From Ophioceras dolichostomum (Eukaryota; Ascomycota; Sordariomycetes; Magnaporthales; Ophioceraceae): DNA of 64,000 nt. The notes beneath the pieces are model-generated. The model was not told the origin of the DNA, did no database searches, and saw nothing but the letters and a program-made list of their open reading frames with translations. The stretch lies in contig PYST01000044.1 in assembly GCA_003049485.1 (NCBI GenBank), forward strand, positions 62,001 to 126,000, written 5' to 3'. Positions 1-12,500 of the stretch are shown piece after piece. Position 1 is the stretch's first letter. The number at the start of each line of letters is the position of its first letter. Both the position numbers and the translations under genes were made by a program.

Positions 1-2274
1 AGGAGCCTGGTTATTCCAAGGGCATATTGCTCGCTAGACGAGGATATCAGGTCAGGATGAAAGAAATCCCTGTCGATCTCCACCGCACAACACGTTGTTG
101 GTTCCAGTTTTGCCCGCCCGCCTTGGTAGCTGGGATTCGCTGCTGATCCTTCGACACACGGGCGACCAGCGGGATCGGCGACGGCAGTCCTCGTAGGAGC
201 TGGGAAAGAAGCAGGTAATCATGAATTCCCGCGCTTTCGCCAAGTTCGAAGGATTTCAACAGGAGAGGACCTATCCTCAATTCAGCCTAGCTTTTTAAAC
301 AGAGCAGACAGAGAAGAGGGGTGAGGGGTCGGCGGCAGTCTGGTAGTACATGAAACTGCGAAAGGATGACCTCAGGAGATTGGGAACCCTTCCATCACAG
401 TCCTGATGGAGAGTGAGATGGCGAGAAAGAGAGAGGGACCCCTATCCGTAAACGTACTTCCGTACTGAGGCACGGAGAAGCCACCTCCCTATTCTGTCCA
501 TAGTACGGAATATGGAGGTGGCAGGGCAGCTTCGTGCATGTATCACCAGAAGCGGCGAGGTGTGCAAAAAGTGCGCCCAGGAGAGATAAAGGGGGACGGG
601 ACCAAGGCATCGTGCCGCCTTAACGCATCAAATCGCGAGATTGAGGCAAGGCAGAAAAAAAGAAGAAAAAAAATCGGGCATTCAGTCGGGGGAGGCTGAG
701 AGAGTTACACGTATGAAGAAATCCCCGGCGGCGGCGACGATCCCCGGACGGCCCAGAACGGCCGCGCCAGTATTGGGCCGGCCTTCCGGGGTTGGAGCGG
801 CCGTGGGTTGGACCCGGGGGTATGGACATGAAGGCAAGCTTTGGCGTTCCCGCGGCTCCGGAAGATTCTTGATACCTTTTTTAGATCACAACCGAAAGTG
901 TAGCGGAAATGAATCACATATATGCGCCAAGTTTTCTCGATCGAGAAGTTGAGAGTTGCGGTTGCGGCCCTCCTTGCCACTCTGAACCTGCATTACACTG
1001 CACTGCCCCCGGACACCGAAATCACGAGTGACTGACTGCTCTGCAGCTTGAGGCTCTGTCAGCCTCCCAATTTTATCTAGCATCAACGGCCAGGTGATGT
1101 CCCAGAGCATCGGTAAATTGTCGGTGTGATGAAGGGACAGGCGTGTCCTGGTTGCTGCCCGACGTCTGGGTTATATCAAGCAGGGTCTCTATCTCTAGGG
1201 AATTTGCAGCGAGGCGCAGAGGCCCTGTCGAAGTCCTCGCATCATCACACGTCCATGCAGCACGCAAGCATGTCCGCCGTGCTCTGTTCGGTTCATCTTC
1301 TCGGCCCCCGTCACGATTCTCCGGCAGGGCGCCAAGGTGGTCAAGACGACGTAGGAGAGGCGGTCTGGCCGTCGTTCCTCTAGGTAGTTCATAGACTACG
1401 TACCAGCTACGACAGTGCAGCAAGAAAAGCCCAAGACATGGACGTCACGGCGCAATGGCTATGGATGACAACAGCCCAGCCGCGTCGTCCAAGCGGGGTT
1501 GAAGACATCAGACAGGTAGGTAGTCATGAATCTATATCGTACCTCCGTAGGTGATGATGATCGTAGTAACGACTCGCCATAGACCAGCAGCCTGAAAAAT
1601 TGCCCAACAACACCAACCAACCATACCAGTCACCATGCAGTAGTTTCGCGGCGAGCCCTTGCGCCTTGGGCATCTGTAGCAGCAGGAACGGCAACCAGAA
1701 ACCGAGTCTCATCGTGCTGTTTAATGGATCAGAACTGCACACCGACAAAGCTTCGAACGAGCGAGATCCTTGCACGATACATGCCCCGAACAAAGACCTC
1801 CCATATTCCGCAGATTATCCCAGAAGGGATGCTGGTAGGTGATGGCGCCTTGATGTTTAGCGAAAATAACCCTTTTTGGTTTTCCCTCAATAAAAGCAGT
1901 AAGCGACATGTAGTCCCAACATTGCGCCAAACCCATGCTTTCCCCAACCTCTTTAATGCAAGTTGGTACCGGATCGGTAGGAAATAACAAGAAAAAATCG
2001 TTAGGAAGAGCATATTCTCTCTCTCCTCTTCCAATAGGTCATCCGCCCGCCACCCAGTGATCGATAGCATCAGCCACTCTCGTAGATGCTTATATAGGTG
2101 TGTTCCTTCCTTTCTTCCCTCCTTTCCCTCAAGCTCTCCCTCTCTGTATTCATCAGACATGCTAAGCTAGGTTACCTTGGATAGCTTGCTCCCGTTTCTG
2201 CTCCTTCCCCTCTTAAGTAACGTTGCCTAGGCAGGTATCTTAGATAGTATATATGGTCGGTCGTCGGGTACGTC
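1..2274. other. No supportable gene
   Basis: I see only short open frames of low-complexity composition and no splice-linked coding pattern, signal peptide or known motif. A frame on the minus strand near 1729-2160 is open for 143 codons but resembles no family I know. The stretch is treated as intergenic. Confidence 0.5.
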
Positions 2275-2643
2275 TCACAACACACGACGACGGGGAGGCC
2301 GCGAATTGCCCGACGCCGTCCTGCAAGTGCAGGCCGAGCAGGTGGCGCTCAGCGCGTTGTACAGCGAGCCCTGGGGCGTGCAGTAGAACAGTCTGTCGTC
2401 CGGCGTGCAGAGGCCCTGCACCTCGCGCGGGCACCGGATCGTCCACATAGGCGGGGGAGGACCGAGGGACGCTGAGGCGTCTGCGTCTAGCGAGTCCGAG
2501 TCGGAGCTGGAGCCGGGGCCAGAGTCGGGGTTGGTGGTAGTGACGTCGGCGGCACGTGGTATTAGGGGTGCTGACGCTGGGGTCGGGGCCGCGAGGGCGA
2601 AGGAGTAGAAGAGTGATGTGAGGGGTAGTAGTGCCAGCAGCAA
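2275..2643 (-). CDS. Small secreted cysteine-rich protein
   Basis: Single-exon frame of 122 residues. Residues 1-19 form a signal peptide (hydrophobic LLALLPLTSLFYSFALAA core, likely cleaved after the alanines). A Pro/Ser/Asp-rich spacer follows with a possible Kex2-type site (LIPR, near residue 29). A compact C-terminal region carries six cysteines (RC, GLC, FYC, ATC, SAC, TC), enough for three disulfides. The C-terminus is basic (RPPRRRV). Short secreted cysteine-rich proteins of this kind are common in plant- and insect-associated fungi, where some act as effectors; that role is inference here, as I recognise no family. It sits alone in gene-poor DNA. The start is the only ATG giving the signal peptide. 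Confidence 0.6.
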   Translation of the reverse strand: MLLALLPLTSLFYSFALAAPTPASAPLIPRAADVTTTNPDSGPGSSSDSDSLDADASASLGPPPPMWTIRCPREVQGLCTPDDRLFYCTPQGSLYNALSATCSACTCRTASGNSRPPRRRVL

Positions 2644-5600
2644 GGCGGCGGGGAGGGGGCTGGTGGGCTGTTGATGAGGGGATGATACGGAGGCGTGTTA
2701 GTTATTGGTCAAGAGATATATGGAAGGAGAGTACCGTGGAGGCTGATAAGTGATCGCGAGACAAGAGGGGAAGGGAATACGGCGAGGTATGATGGTCATC
2801 GCACCAGCCAATGGGGGAGCTGTCATGTGGTTGTTCTTGGAGCATGCGGTTGGGGATTTATAAAGGGGGGAGCGTTGTATCGTGATGAAGGAGAATAGGT
2901 ACAAGGGGGAGGGCTCTGGGACAGTGAAGGGGTTGTCGGGGAAGTGTGTAGAAGAAAAGAGATGCAACTGACCTTCATGGTGAGCGACAGACTACCAGCC
3001 TGCTGGAGCTGACCAGGAGCAGGAGGTCGATGCAGGCGACGCGGCCTCAGGCAGGCAAGAGTGGATTGGTTGGTCAGGTATGCAGGTGAAGCACGCCGAC
3101 GGCCGAGATGCAAATAGCAGTCCAGAAATAGCAGGAGGCTATTGCGCTGGTGGTACCAACTGCCCGGGACGCGGAAAGTGTATATGATGAAATGATGTAT
3201 ATGAGATGCAGCCCTCAGCTGTCCGCTGTCGCTGCTTTGACGTATGGAGTAATGATATGATGTTTAGGAAAGAGTGAATGAAGAGAGTCTAGAGGTGATA
3301 TCCAGGAGAGCTCGTCTTTATTTGAGTGTCTGGCCTGTTCTTTCTGCTCAATGGTTGTCGGAAATGTCACGAGGCTCTTTCTTGAGCGGAGACCTCGGCG
3401 ACTATCCCCGTGACTGAAGAGCTTGAAAGTCGACCGTGGCAGCCCAAGAGCGAGAGATTGGGAGGAATGGCCAGACGCCTGATATATGCCACTCGTTGAT
3501 GGCTGAGGAACGACGCTAGCAAGGGTATGTGATGAGTGACTGACGGTGGCACGGGCGTGATGAATGATGAAGAGACACGGTAGCCGCCAGTCCGATGGGT
3601 AACACTGGCCGGAGGAGGTTGTGTGGGCCAGCGTTCCAAGGTGAGCCAAACGAAGTTCTCTCCTTCACTTGCATCCCTTCCCCGTCCGCAAGTCGAAAAC
3701 TTTGGTAGAGGTGGCGGCCGAGTGGTGCGGGTGCCGGGACTCCTGGAATCAGCAGTAGAGGCAAGGGGGCGAAGCGGTAGGAAAGAGTGGCCGCCGTCAC
3801 TTTTGTTCAGAAAGAAGAATGATGAAAGAGAAGGGAGAAGAAGGTGTCCGCTAAAAGTAGAAACACCTCGGAGGGGGAGAGAAATCCGGTCGGAGACAAA
3901 GACAGGCAAGGCGGAGGGAGGAATGGCGGGTGGTCGCGGAATTCTGTGTGAAAGAAACGAGACGAATGTGACCGAACGGACAATACCAGAAACTCGACGC
4001 TGAAGTCCGAAGATTCCAACCGCCGCGAGTTCGAAGCGAAGAATGAAGTAGCAGTATAGATGGGGGGTTCAATGGCTTTCCCCGAGACGAGACTTGGCCG
4101 GGAGCCCGCCCAGGGTGAGGTGCTGATGAAGAGAAGAATGGGAGAGCTGATCCTGCGTGGGGCTACCCGGCCATGTGGAAGAGACTGTCGGTGACTACAG
4201 GTATGGTTCTTGTGTGTATTGTATGACGAAAGGGTCGAGCTAAAGAGGGAAGAACGACACGAGCTCCGCGAAATGTGACACTGCTTCACGCAGTGATAGG
4301 CAGCGTTCGATCTGTCTAGAGACGGAGGGACGGCGATGTCTTCCGAAGCACAACCACCAGGAACACCACGACAGGACAGGTTGCAACCCAAATAGAACCA
4401 AACTGCGTTCTCTTGGTGGGATCAGGTAGGATCAGGGCAAGAAGTCGTATTAGGAGATGGCGGGGTAAAGAGGATGGTGTCGCCGGTGGTGGTGGAGGAG
4501 GTAGTGGAGGCGGTCGGAGTGGTGTGGTACAGTCATTCTCCTGGTTCTCTCTTGGTATGACCGAAGCGAGACCGCGCAGCTGGGACTTGTGCGAACGTAG
4601 GCGACCAGGGATACGAATGAAGACGGGCTAAGGCGATCGGAGGTGATGGGGAAAACAGAATGGCGAAATGGCGTCAAGAGGACGAGAAAAGTTCAGGGAG
4701 ACGAAGAGGTTGGGTTGGGGTTTGGAGAGACTGGGAAACTTGCAAGAACGGCTGGGAGTCCCGCACGCGATGCACACACGGCCGGAGAGGGAAGAGCGAA
4801 CACCCCGGCCCACGTTTCTGGGCACTTAAACTAACGGGGTCATCGTGGCGACCTTCCTTGGTATCTGGGAATCAAGGACGCACGATAGTCTAGATCTTCA
4901 TATGCGGCGTCGGCGCCGATCAGCAGGTAGGTAATCATCAGTCAGGACCTAGGCGACAAGGAAGTGCGGGATAGGGAAAGCTGGAGGCCACATTGTGGTC
5001 AATGAGAAATGTAGTCGGGAGTGGGCCGCCCAGTCGGCGAGACAGTTCTATAGTTCTATGACCGGATTCAGCAAGCGGCACTTCTGGGATGCCGGCCTCC
5101 GTGCCTGTTCGGGACGAGGATCACGCATGATGCTCGTGTGGTGATTCAGCTGCTCTCTCGTCTTGGGCAGGCCACTCGACCGTAAAAAACGCACTAACGT
5201 CAGTTCCCGCTGCAGAATCAAGCATGTGCTCGTCCAAATCTGGTCGGGATTCCACGAAGGCCACCAGGAAGTCGGTCTGGCTAACGGCCTGTCTCATACC
5301 ATGTGTGATGCGGAGGGTTGTACATGCCTCCTCCCTGAGCAACGCGCAGTGGCAACTACAAGAAAATGCGGATCACGAACGAACAGTTAATCCGTCACGC
5401 GGATGTCGGCCTTGCGACAGAGACACAAGACCGGATAAGGAAGAAGCTTCCCATCGATTCTATTGGGGAGATTCGTGGCCGGAGTCACCCACTTGGCTAA
5501 TATATACCGGCTTTCCCACAAGTCAGGTGTCGAATCGCGGGAGAAGAACACTAAAAATACCGCCCCTTGTCAATGCCATCAACCAAGGGTTTTCCAATGA

Positions 5601-6706
5601 AAAGGTGGACAGTAAGCAATTAGCATTGAAGAGATGAGCAAAGACAGAAACAAGATTGGTGGTGGTCCAGAGCTAGCTGGCCATGGATCAGTCAGTTTTA
5701 CCGGATGCTGCCCCATCAGGACATTCTCAACCTCGGAAGGCATGGAAAAACATATCATATTCCATGCCTCTCGATCTTAAGAGTAGCTATATATCATATC
5801 ATATAAGCCGCCTAATAGCGGTCGTTCCGCTCACTTCTTCTGCGTGTCGGCCGGAAACGCGTCCTCGCTACCGATCTCTGCATCCAATTACCTCACAAGG
5901 TACACCCATTTACACGGCAGCCTCATATATTAACAGCAATTTAGCCAGCGATATTAATTCACCACAACCACCGCATTCCCTCCCTCCTCTCCAACCCACC
6001 CTCCTCCAAAATGAATTTTCACAGGCTTTTCCTTTCTCCTTTTTTCTTCCCATTGCCCAACCACACATCTCTGTATTGTCTTCTTGTGCCTGGGCAGAGT
6101 GACTGGGGACAGGGCACCCGAACCCGCATGTCTCACTTGATGACTGATGACCACCAACCAATCCGGAGCCACCCGGAGCGACAGACCGGTCACGACAAAA
6201 AAATTGTCGCTCCCAACCAACCTAAACCTTCGATCCTATTTCGTATTCAGCAAATGGCTCGTGCTTTGCGCGAACTCCTCAAAAAGGACGGGATCCCATG
6301 CCGAAAAACGGTGAGGATTTTCCTGGAAATCCGGGACGGCCGTATCTCACAAGCGAGCCCTCCCCCCTTCGACCTGCATGCACTACCTACCTTAGTACTC
6401 ATGGGGCGGTCCTCGTGGCCCCAGATAATAGTCTCGGTGATTCCATAGAGACTTGGCACGAAAGTTTGCGACATGCGAAGCTACGCAGAGCCTCCGGCTC
6501 CGAGGTCCGGGTTCGCCTCTTATGTATTCCTGTAATGCAATGCTGGCTGGCGAGCTGGTTTGGCTGGCCACATTGATATATTGGGCCCAGGAGGGGGTAC
6601 AGCCGGGCTAACTGTCTATGTATCTATCGGCCTCGCTCGCTCGCTCGCTCGTGGCTACCTACCTACTTAGCTGATCAACCCTGAGGCTCTCGGACGTAGC
6701 TCAGAT
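2644..6706. other. No supportable gene; pyrimidine/purine-skewed stretches
   Basis: About 4 kb without a gene I can support. Between about 3,300 and 4,700 the minus strand is rich in C and T and gives long Ser/Pro/Arg-rich frames (for example 3807-4391), which look like a composition effect rather than coding. The stretch could be promoter or untranslated-leader DNA, or hold a noncoding RNA, but nothing in it proves that. Confidence 0.45.
6632..6651. repeat. (CTCG)n microsatellite
   Basis: Five tandem CTCG units read directly from the sequence, lying just upstream on the map of the cysteine-rich pseudogene pair. Confidence 0.85.
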
Positions 6707-7259
6707 CTAGACAGCCGTTGACTGGTGGTCCTCATTCGTCGTATCTTCCACCTTCCCGTCTTCGCAGTCGCAGAACCCATTGCATCTCCAGGCGGGAACG
6801 ACCCAGTCGCTATCCTTCTCCGCGTCACGCGCCCACGTGTTCACCATTCCCATGGTCCCTCTCGTCTCCGGTATCGAGGTAGCGAAGCATGGGGTCGTCG
6901 TCATTCAGCAGCTTCACGCCGGGGTGCTCCTCCTCGTAGAATTCCATCTCCGACCGGATCGTCGTGGCGAGCGTGTCCTGGGAGTGGCGGTGCCACGAGG
7001 GGGGCTCCGGCTTCCGGCTGGGGTCTTGGCGGCAGGTCCTACACCGCATATTTATCTTTGGTTCGATCGCGGTGAGGTGCTGCGTCAAGATCAAGAGATA
7101 TCTGAGATATGGGCACTGATAGTGCGCTCTCTCTTTCGTAGGCAGTCCCTGGCCTTCCACCTCGTCGCAGCGACTCATGCTTGCGAGCCTGAAGATGACT
7201 TCTTGGCCGGGCTGGCACTGGCTGGCGCAGACAGCCTCCATTATCCAGCTGAGGCACAT
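6707..7259 (-). pseudogene. Small cysteine-rich protein, copy 1 (frameshifted)
   Basis: Starts MCLSW at 7259 and stays open to 6825. The core CRTCRQ, PEPPSWHRH and YLDTGD matches the neighbouring locus at 7836-8352. After the LDTGD segment this frame ends at a TGA, while the next frame continues to 6707 with DSDWVVPAW and a CNGFCDC cysteine cluster. These line up with GDYIATGWG and GSCTC at the end of the neighbour, so a single frameshift near 6840 probably split the gene. An unrecognised intron is the alternative, but the gap looks too short. The N-terminal MC, spaced cysteines and CRTC motif resemble the many uncharacterised small cysteine-rich fungal proteins. Function unknown. Confidence 0.5.
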
Positions 7260-7835
7260 CGCCGATTAATGTCTATGGTTGTTTGGTAGGATAGCTAGTC
7301 GGGTCAGGAGGTATGTGATGTGCGTGGAGGTTCACAGGTAATGGTCCAACGTTGAGTTCTTTGGGGCCTGTAGAGATCGGTGAGAGTAAGGGTGAGAGTG
7401 AGATCGGAGTGAATAAGGCAAGTAGCGGCGGTTGTTTACCTGTTCACAGCATGATTGGGCAAGGTCGTCAGGTGGTGGCCACCAACTCTGGTCACTACGG
7501 GGAACGGAGCAGGCAAAGGGGCAGCAAGGCGGTGATTTCTCTTCGTGGCGATTTCGTGAGCTCAACACAGTACGAGTAGTAAGAAGCTAATTTTCACTTT
7601 GTCTCCAGTCCCCACTCACTAACGCCGCAGCTCGTTCTTTATGACACCACTGACGGCCCCGTTCGTAGTAAGTCACTGATGTAGCTGGAGCAAGTCATCT
7701 TCAGGCCCTAAGTTATCGCAGTCTTATGGGTCCTGGAGAGTAGGTCACCAGAATCAGCATAACGCAGGAGGGCTTCAGTGCCTTGCGAAAAAAAGGTTCG
7801 TTCTAACTACTAGTAGTACTATTGTCTACATTGGC

Positions 7836-8352
7836 CTAGCGACGCTTCTTGCAAGTGCAGGAGCCGAGCAGGCTACCGCCACCGAATCCCCAGCCGGTCG
7901 CAATGTAGTCGCCCTCAAGCTCTCCAGGGCCCAGGAATATTTCCCCGTCCTCCTCGGTCTGTGGCGGGTGTTCTCCGGTGTCGAGGTGGTGAAGCATGCG
8001 ATCATCGCCCGCTACCAGTCTGACCCCTACGCAACGATCGTACAAGTTCATTTCCGCCACCACGGCATCGGCGAGCTCCTTCTGGAAGTGTCTGTGCTAG
8101 GAGGGCGGCTCCGGCCCGATGGTCTCGGCGTGTTGTTGGCGGCAGGTCCTGCAGGCGAACTTGGGTTTCTCGAAGTTAACGTCCGTCTGATAGATGTCGC
8201 GGAAGAAGCCGTGTTTAGTACAGTCGCTCGTGACTTCCATTGGTTTGCCCACGATCTTTTTCCGTGCCGCGGGGCGACATCGGCTCTTGTCGTTGACCTA
8301 TTATAAGTCTCCCGCAGGAGCAATGTGCGGTTATGCCCCAGCCGAGACACAT
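7836..8352 (-). pseudogene. Small cysteine-rich protein, copy 2 (frameshift and stop)
   Basis: Tandem paralog of the locus at 6707-7259, same strand. It begins MCLGWGITAHCSCG at 8352. After about 45 codons the frame shifts to one reading CRPAARKK, DIYQTDVNF and CRTCRQ, and an in-frame TAG at 8097-8099 sits where copy 1 has Trp in PPSWHRH. Beyond the stop the same frame runs on (HRHFQKELAD, LDTGEH) to a C-terminal GSCTCKKRR ending at 7836. The TGG-to-TAG difference equals C-to-T in a CpA on the other strand. The alignment is clear by eye over about 60 residues. The locus is almost certainly not expressed as one protein. Confidence 0.6.
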
Positions 8353-9508
8353 GGCTGATTGTGCTGTTTTGCAACGGCTGAGTACCTAGGTATTACCTAG
8401 TAGTATCCGCTTAGATGCAGTTGGTGGTGTGGTAGCGAAATAAGGAGACAGCCCGTGCTCCAAACTGAGAGGAAATCAGCCAGATTTCATGCTGTTGGGT
8501 CTTTTGCGCTGACAGTGCGCTACGGGCACAAGTTTCTGTGATGAAGGCACCGTATGATACTATCACCTACATAATTTAGGTAGTGAGGCTTGATAATGGA
8601 CAAATAACTAGCGGACTCAGGCCCAGCTACCTTGTTCGTCCAGGGTGACGAATAGCTCGCCATGTCCACCAGGAATTTGCTTGAAGTGTTACAACACCAC
8701 CTTGTGAAGGCGAACGCATTCGTCCTTAGTGACCATTGCACGCAGTGTTATTTACCTCTGCAGTAACTTAATCGCAGCTCTTCATAGCCTCTGACGGTGT
8801 AGGAGCCGTCCAGGTCCTCGGCGAGGCTGTGAGGAGGGAACATATCATTGACCAGTGACACCAAAGTGAAACAGCACGGCGATTCTCCATAACTTCATGG
8901 CTCATAATCGACAACTACAGAGGAAATAATCACAAATTCATTCCCCAGTAGTATGTGATGCTGGCATTGATAACCTTATATGGCGTCTTTTTCAGTTTGA
9001 GCTCTGGGCAGCCTTGCTATTTTGGGTGCCTCTCCGGGCTGGCCTGAGCGTGTACGGGGAAGTCAACGCCCGGGGAAAGCTACGTCTAAGATCGTAACAC
9101 TGACTGCCTTGCTTGGAGCTTTTGGTCGTGATTATTACGCTGGTACTAGCGCAGTGGAGTGGAAGAGTCACGTTCCAGCTTCCTGTCAGTTTCATCGTCC
9201 TGTTCTTCTTGTTCAGTCTTGTTATCGTCTAGCAAGCTGCTTTTCCTCCCCTCCCCCGGTAAGATCGTATTTTATTAATGCGCTCGAAGTGCACATTCGA
9301 GCAAGGTGGTAATTTCATGTTATTATTAGGTACCCCACGGCCGTGAAGTGGTCGTGCACGTTCGTCGCCGCCAGAAAAAGTGGGCACTGAACCGGAGGGT
9401 GAGGCCGGATTGTGCTCAACGACCGCCGAGGGTGATGTTCGGCACTTGAACACAAAATTTTGAAGGAAAACCTAAAACGAATCACCAACCTGGGCGGGTG
9501 GGCACAAA
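8353..9508. other. No supportable gene
   Basis: Intergenic DNA downstream of the kinase-ankyrin gene. Only short random frames are present and no motif was recognised. Confidence 0.5.
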
Positions 9509-12500
9509 TTACAAGATGAAGGAATCGGACTGAAGGAAACCCCAGCTGCACGACACGACATCCCGGATCCATTCCTCACTCCATTTCGGCCTCGCCGGAA
9601 GGTACGGGGCAAGTTCTTCAAGGTCACAGAAAAATTCCTGGAGAATGCAGTGGAAGATGTACGCTGCATCGTGGACTGGCCCACCTTGGCGCGGCGGCGC
9701 GGTGCTATCGTATATCCTTGCTGCCTCGGCAGGCGGCTTGTCTTCAAGCCCTAGACAGCTGAGGGCGACATGCATGGTATCGGCTTCCTCGTGCTCCGGG
9801 ACACATTCCTCTGCTTCTGCTTGGCTGATCAACGCGGGCTGACAGAATACGGCGTCACCGACGTGGTGTGCGGAGGCTTGCCCGGGGCGCCAATCCGGCT
9901 CGGGAAGATCGGGAAGGGCGCATAGGAATACCGGGGGCCGCTCCTCCGCAACGCGGACTAGTAACTCGTCTATGGCATCGAGTACTTTTACTCGTGCTTT
10001 GAGAGACTTCACACGAGCAGTCAGCACCACCGCCTCACGTACCAATGCTCCTCTTTTGTCATCATCAGCCGCAGAGCGACGCGCTGCGGCCAGGATCTTC
10101 TCCAACGCCCTGGTGGCCTCAGCTAGGGACTGTTCGGTCCAGTAGTGTCGCTGACAAAATTGCAATCGGATGCTGCGCCTATCGGCGTCGTTCCTGGATG
10201 GCCAGGAGGCAATGTCGTTGTGCAGCGCGACGAGGATGACGGCGAAGGCTAAGTCATCCAAGGATTTGTGTTGTTGGTCGCCGGGTCTGGGCATTGTCTC
10301 CACAGCGAGCAGGCGCAAGAGAAATGCGTGGATCTGTAGCTCGAGGCAGGCGTACATGGCACGGAAAGGACGATCCCAGGTGTAATCGCCAGGTATATGT
10401 TCGTGTAGCTTGTCGGTTTTCGCAAGTTGTTCGAACTGGCGAAACAATGCAAACACGTCGTCCTCACTGAGCTCCGGCACCACTTCATTCCAGCGGATCT
10501 TTGCACCAGTTCGTGATTCCGCCCCATTGACGAGCGACAAACTGTCCTCGAGGCTGTGTCTTTGGAATTCAAGGCACGCGAGCTGGCATAGCGATGCGTA
10601 CTGGCCATAGGAAAGCCTGAAAGCTGCGGGGAAGCAATCGGCTCGACTGATGCCGCGAATGCCGCCATTAATAGCCGGGAATACGATTTCAGAAAAAAAC
10701 CTCGCACCGATTTTGTATGCTGAATCTGGAATGGATTCGGCCATGGTCCTCCTCAGAGCGTTGATGAGAGAGTGGACCAAAACACACAAAATTATGCTTT
10801 GCCTGACAGTAGAGTCCCGCAATTTCTGGATCGTGGAGGGATCAGTGAAAAGGTCGTTGAAAATTCCCCTGTGTATCAAGTCTCCGAGCTTTCTGGCGTC
10901 GTCGGTAGAGAGAGCCCCCGAAGCGGCGCTGTCGTCTGCACATTCCGTTGTCTCCCTGATGCGCATCGCTGAGTTCATCGCGTCGCGCACTTCATCATCA
11001 ACAAAATTAGCCAGCACAATATGTCCCGAGATGCTGGAGAGAGTTCCTCTGTCGTACGTCCTGGGGCCAACCAGTGACACCTCATCAAGTCGCTCCCTAA
11101 ACTCAGCGACGATGCGTGCCGGAAACTGGACGGACTCCTCGAAGGTCGCAAGCTCCTCGAGCGACATTCCATGTCGGTTGTAGTAGCGGTTGAGAGAGCG
11201 GTCTGAAAACTCGAACGCCTTCGGCTCGTCTTGCCCCGGTGGACTATCGCCATTGGGAAGTAGAATCCCGATGTCCGTGAAGAGGCCATTGTTCAACTGG
11301 AGCGCACGTTGCTGGTTGAGGCAGTACGGTGCCGCCATTGTGCTCAGAATTTCATCCTTGACCTCGGTCGGAAGAAGAGAGTCGAGTTTGGGGTCCAGCA
11401 TGTAGCCCCGGGCGTCTGGCCTGGGCCTAGGGTGCTCGAATTGAGACTCGGGTCGACGGTGGAAGATCGCTTTCCCGTCTCTGGTGAGGATTTCTACTAT
11501 CTGGGCTCGTCGCTTCCTGAACTCCTCGCGCTCAAAAGGGGTGCTCGGACCCGATCCGCGGTGGGTGAATACGACCCGGTCGTCGCAAGCAACGTCGAGC
11601 GGACCTACAATCTGGCCGTCGATCACACACACGTCGTTGAGCCACAGCTCCGCCAGCTGCCGGCATTCCCTCCTGCTAAACAGCACCTGTACAAACTCGA
11701 GGTTCAGGTAACCACAAGCTATGATCAACGGATGGCAATGCCCATCGTTGATAAGCTGCAGCGTCTGACGTCGGCTCGCGACAGATTGCTGGCGCATCAG
11801 CTCCCAATCGACAAGGCTCGGGATGGAGAGGAGGCGCTCAAGGCTCTCTATGACCGCCGGCTGCGTCGTTACGGCCATCTCGTAGGGAGTGTCTTGGATG
11901 TCGGGTCGAAAGCACAGGTTCTTCGCCGCCAAGTCGTAGACCGACACCTGAAGGCGTGAATCGGGGTGGGACACGAGCGGATCCAACGGCCAGCCCAGCT
12001 CAGGCGAAAGCCAGACACTCAGCCAGTCGGCAGACTGGCAGGGCTTCCGGATCATGTATCCCAGAAGCGTGAAGTCGCCATCACACCGCGAGGCGACCGA
12101 GAATGCATCCTTGCCCTTGAGATCTTCGCGCGTGTTTGCAGCTGTGTGAAGGAATTTTGCCAGCTGGAAGCTGCCCGCACAGAATGCCCGAGCGAGAGAA
12201 TAGGCAGCCTCTGGCATTAGCCTGTCAGCCGGCATCGCGTCCAAGATTCGTTCCACGAACCAGCACACGTCTTGCTCGGAGCTGCCAGGGCACATGCATG
12301 CAAGGGCTAACGACGTGTTCGCGGGCACGTGATAGATTTGGCCGGCACTCCATCCGGCGCTCACGTCCGCCCCCGCTCTAAGCAGCGCTTCAAACGATAA
12401 CCGGTCGTTATATATGATGGCCCTTTGGAGTGGGGGTATTTTGGTCCAGCCCAGAAGTTCCGCAGCGTGGTTGGCGAGCCACCGTGATAGCGGTGTGTTC

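Noticed and set aside
1729..2160. 143-codon minus-strand frame
   Set aside because: No signal, domain or splice support; the end overlaps low-complexity purine tracts.
3807..4391. 194-codon Ser-rich minus-strand frame
   Set aside because: Explained by C/T-rich composition; no start context, splice pattern or motif.
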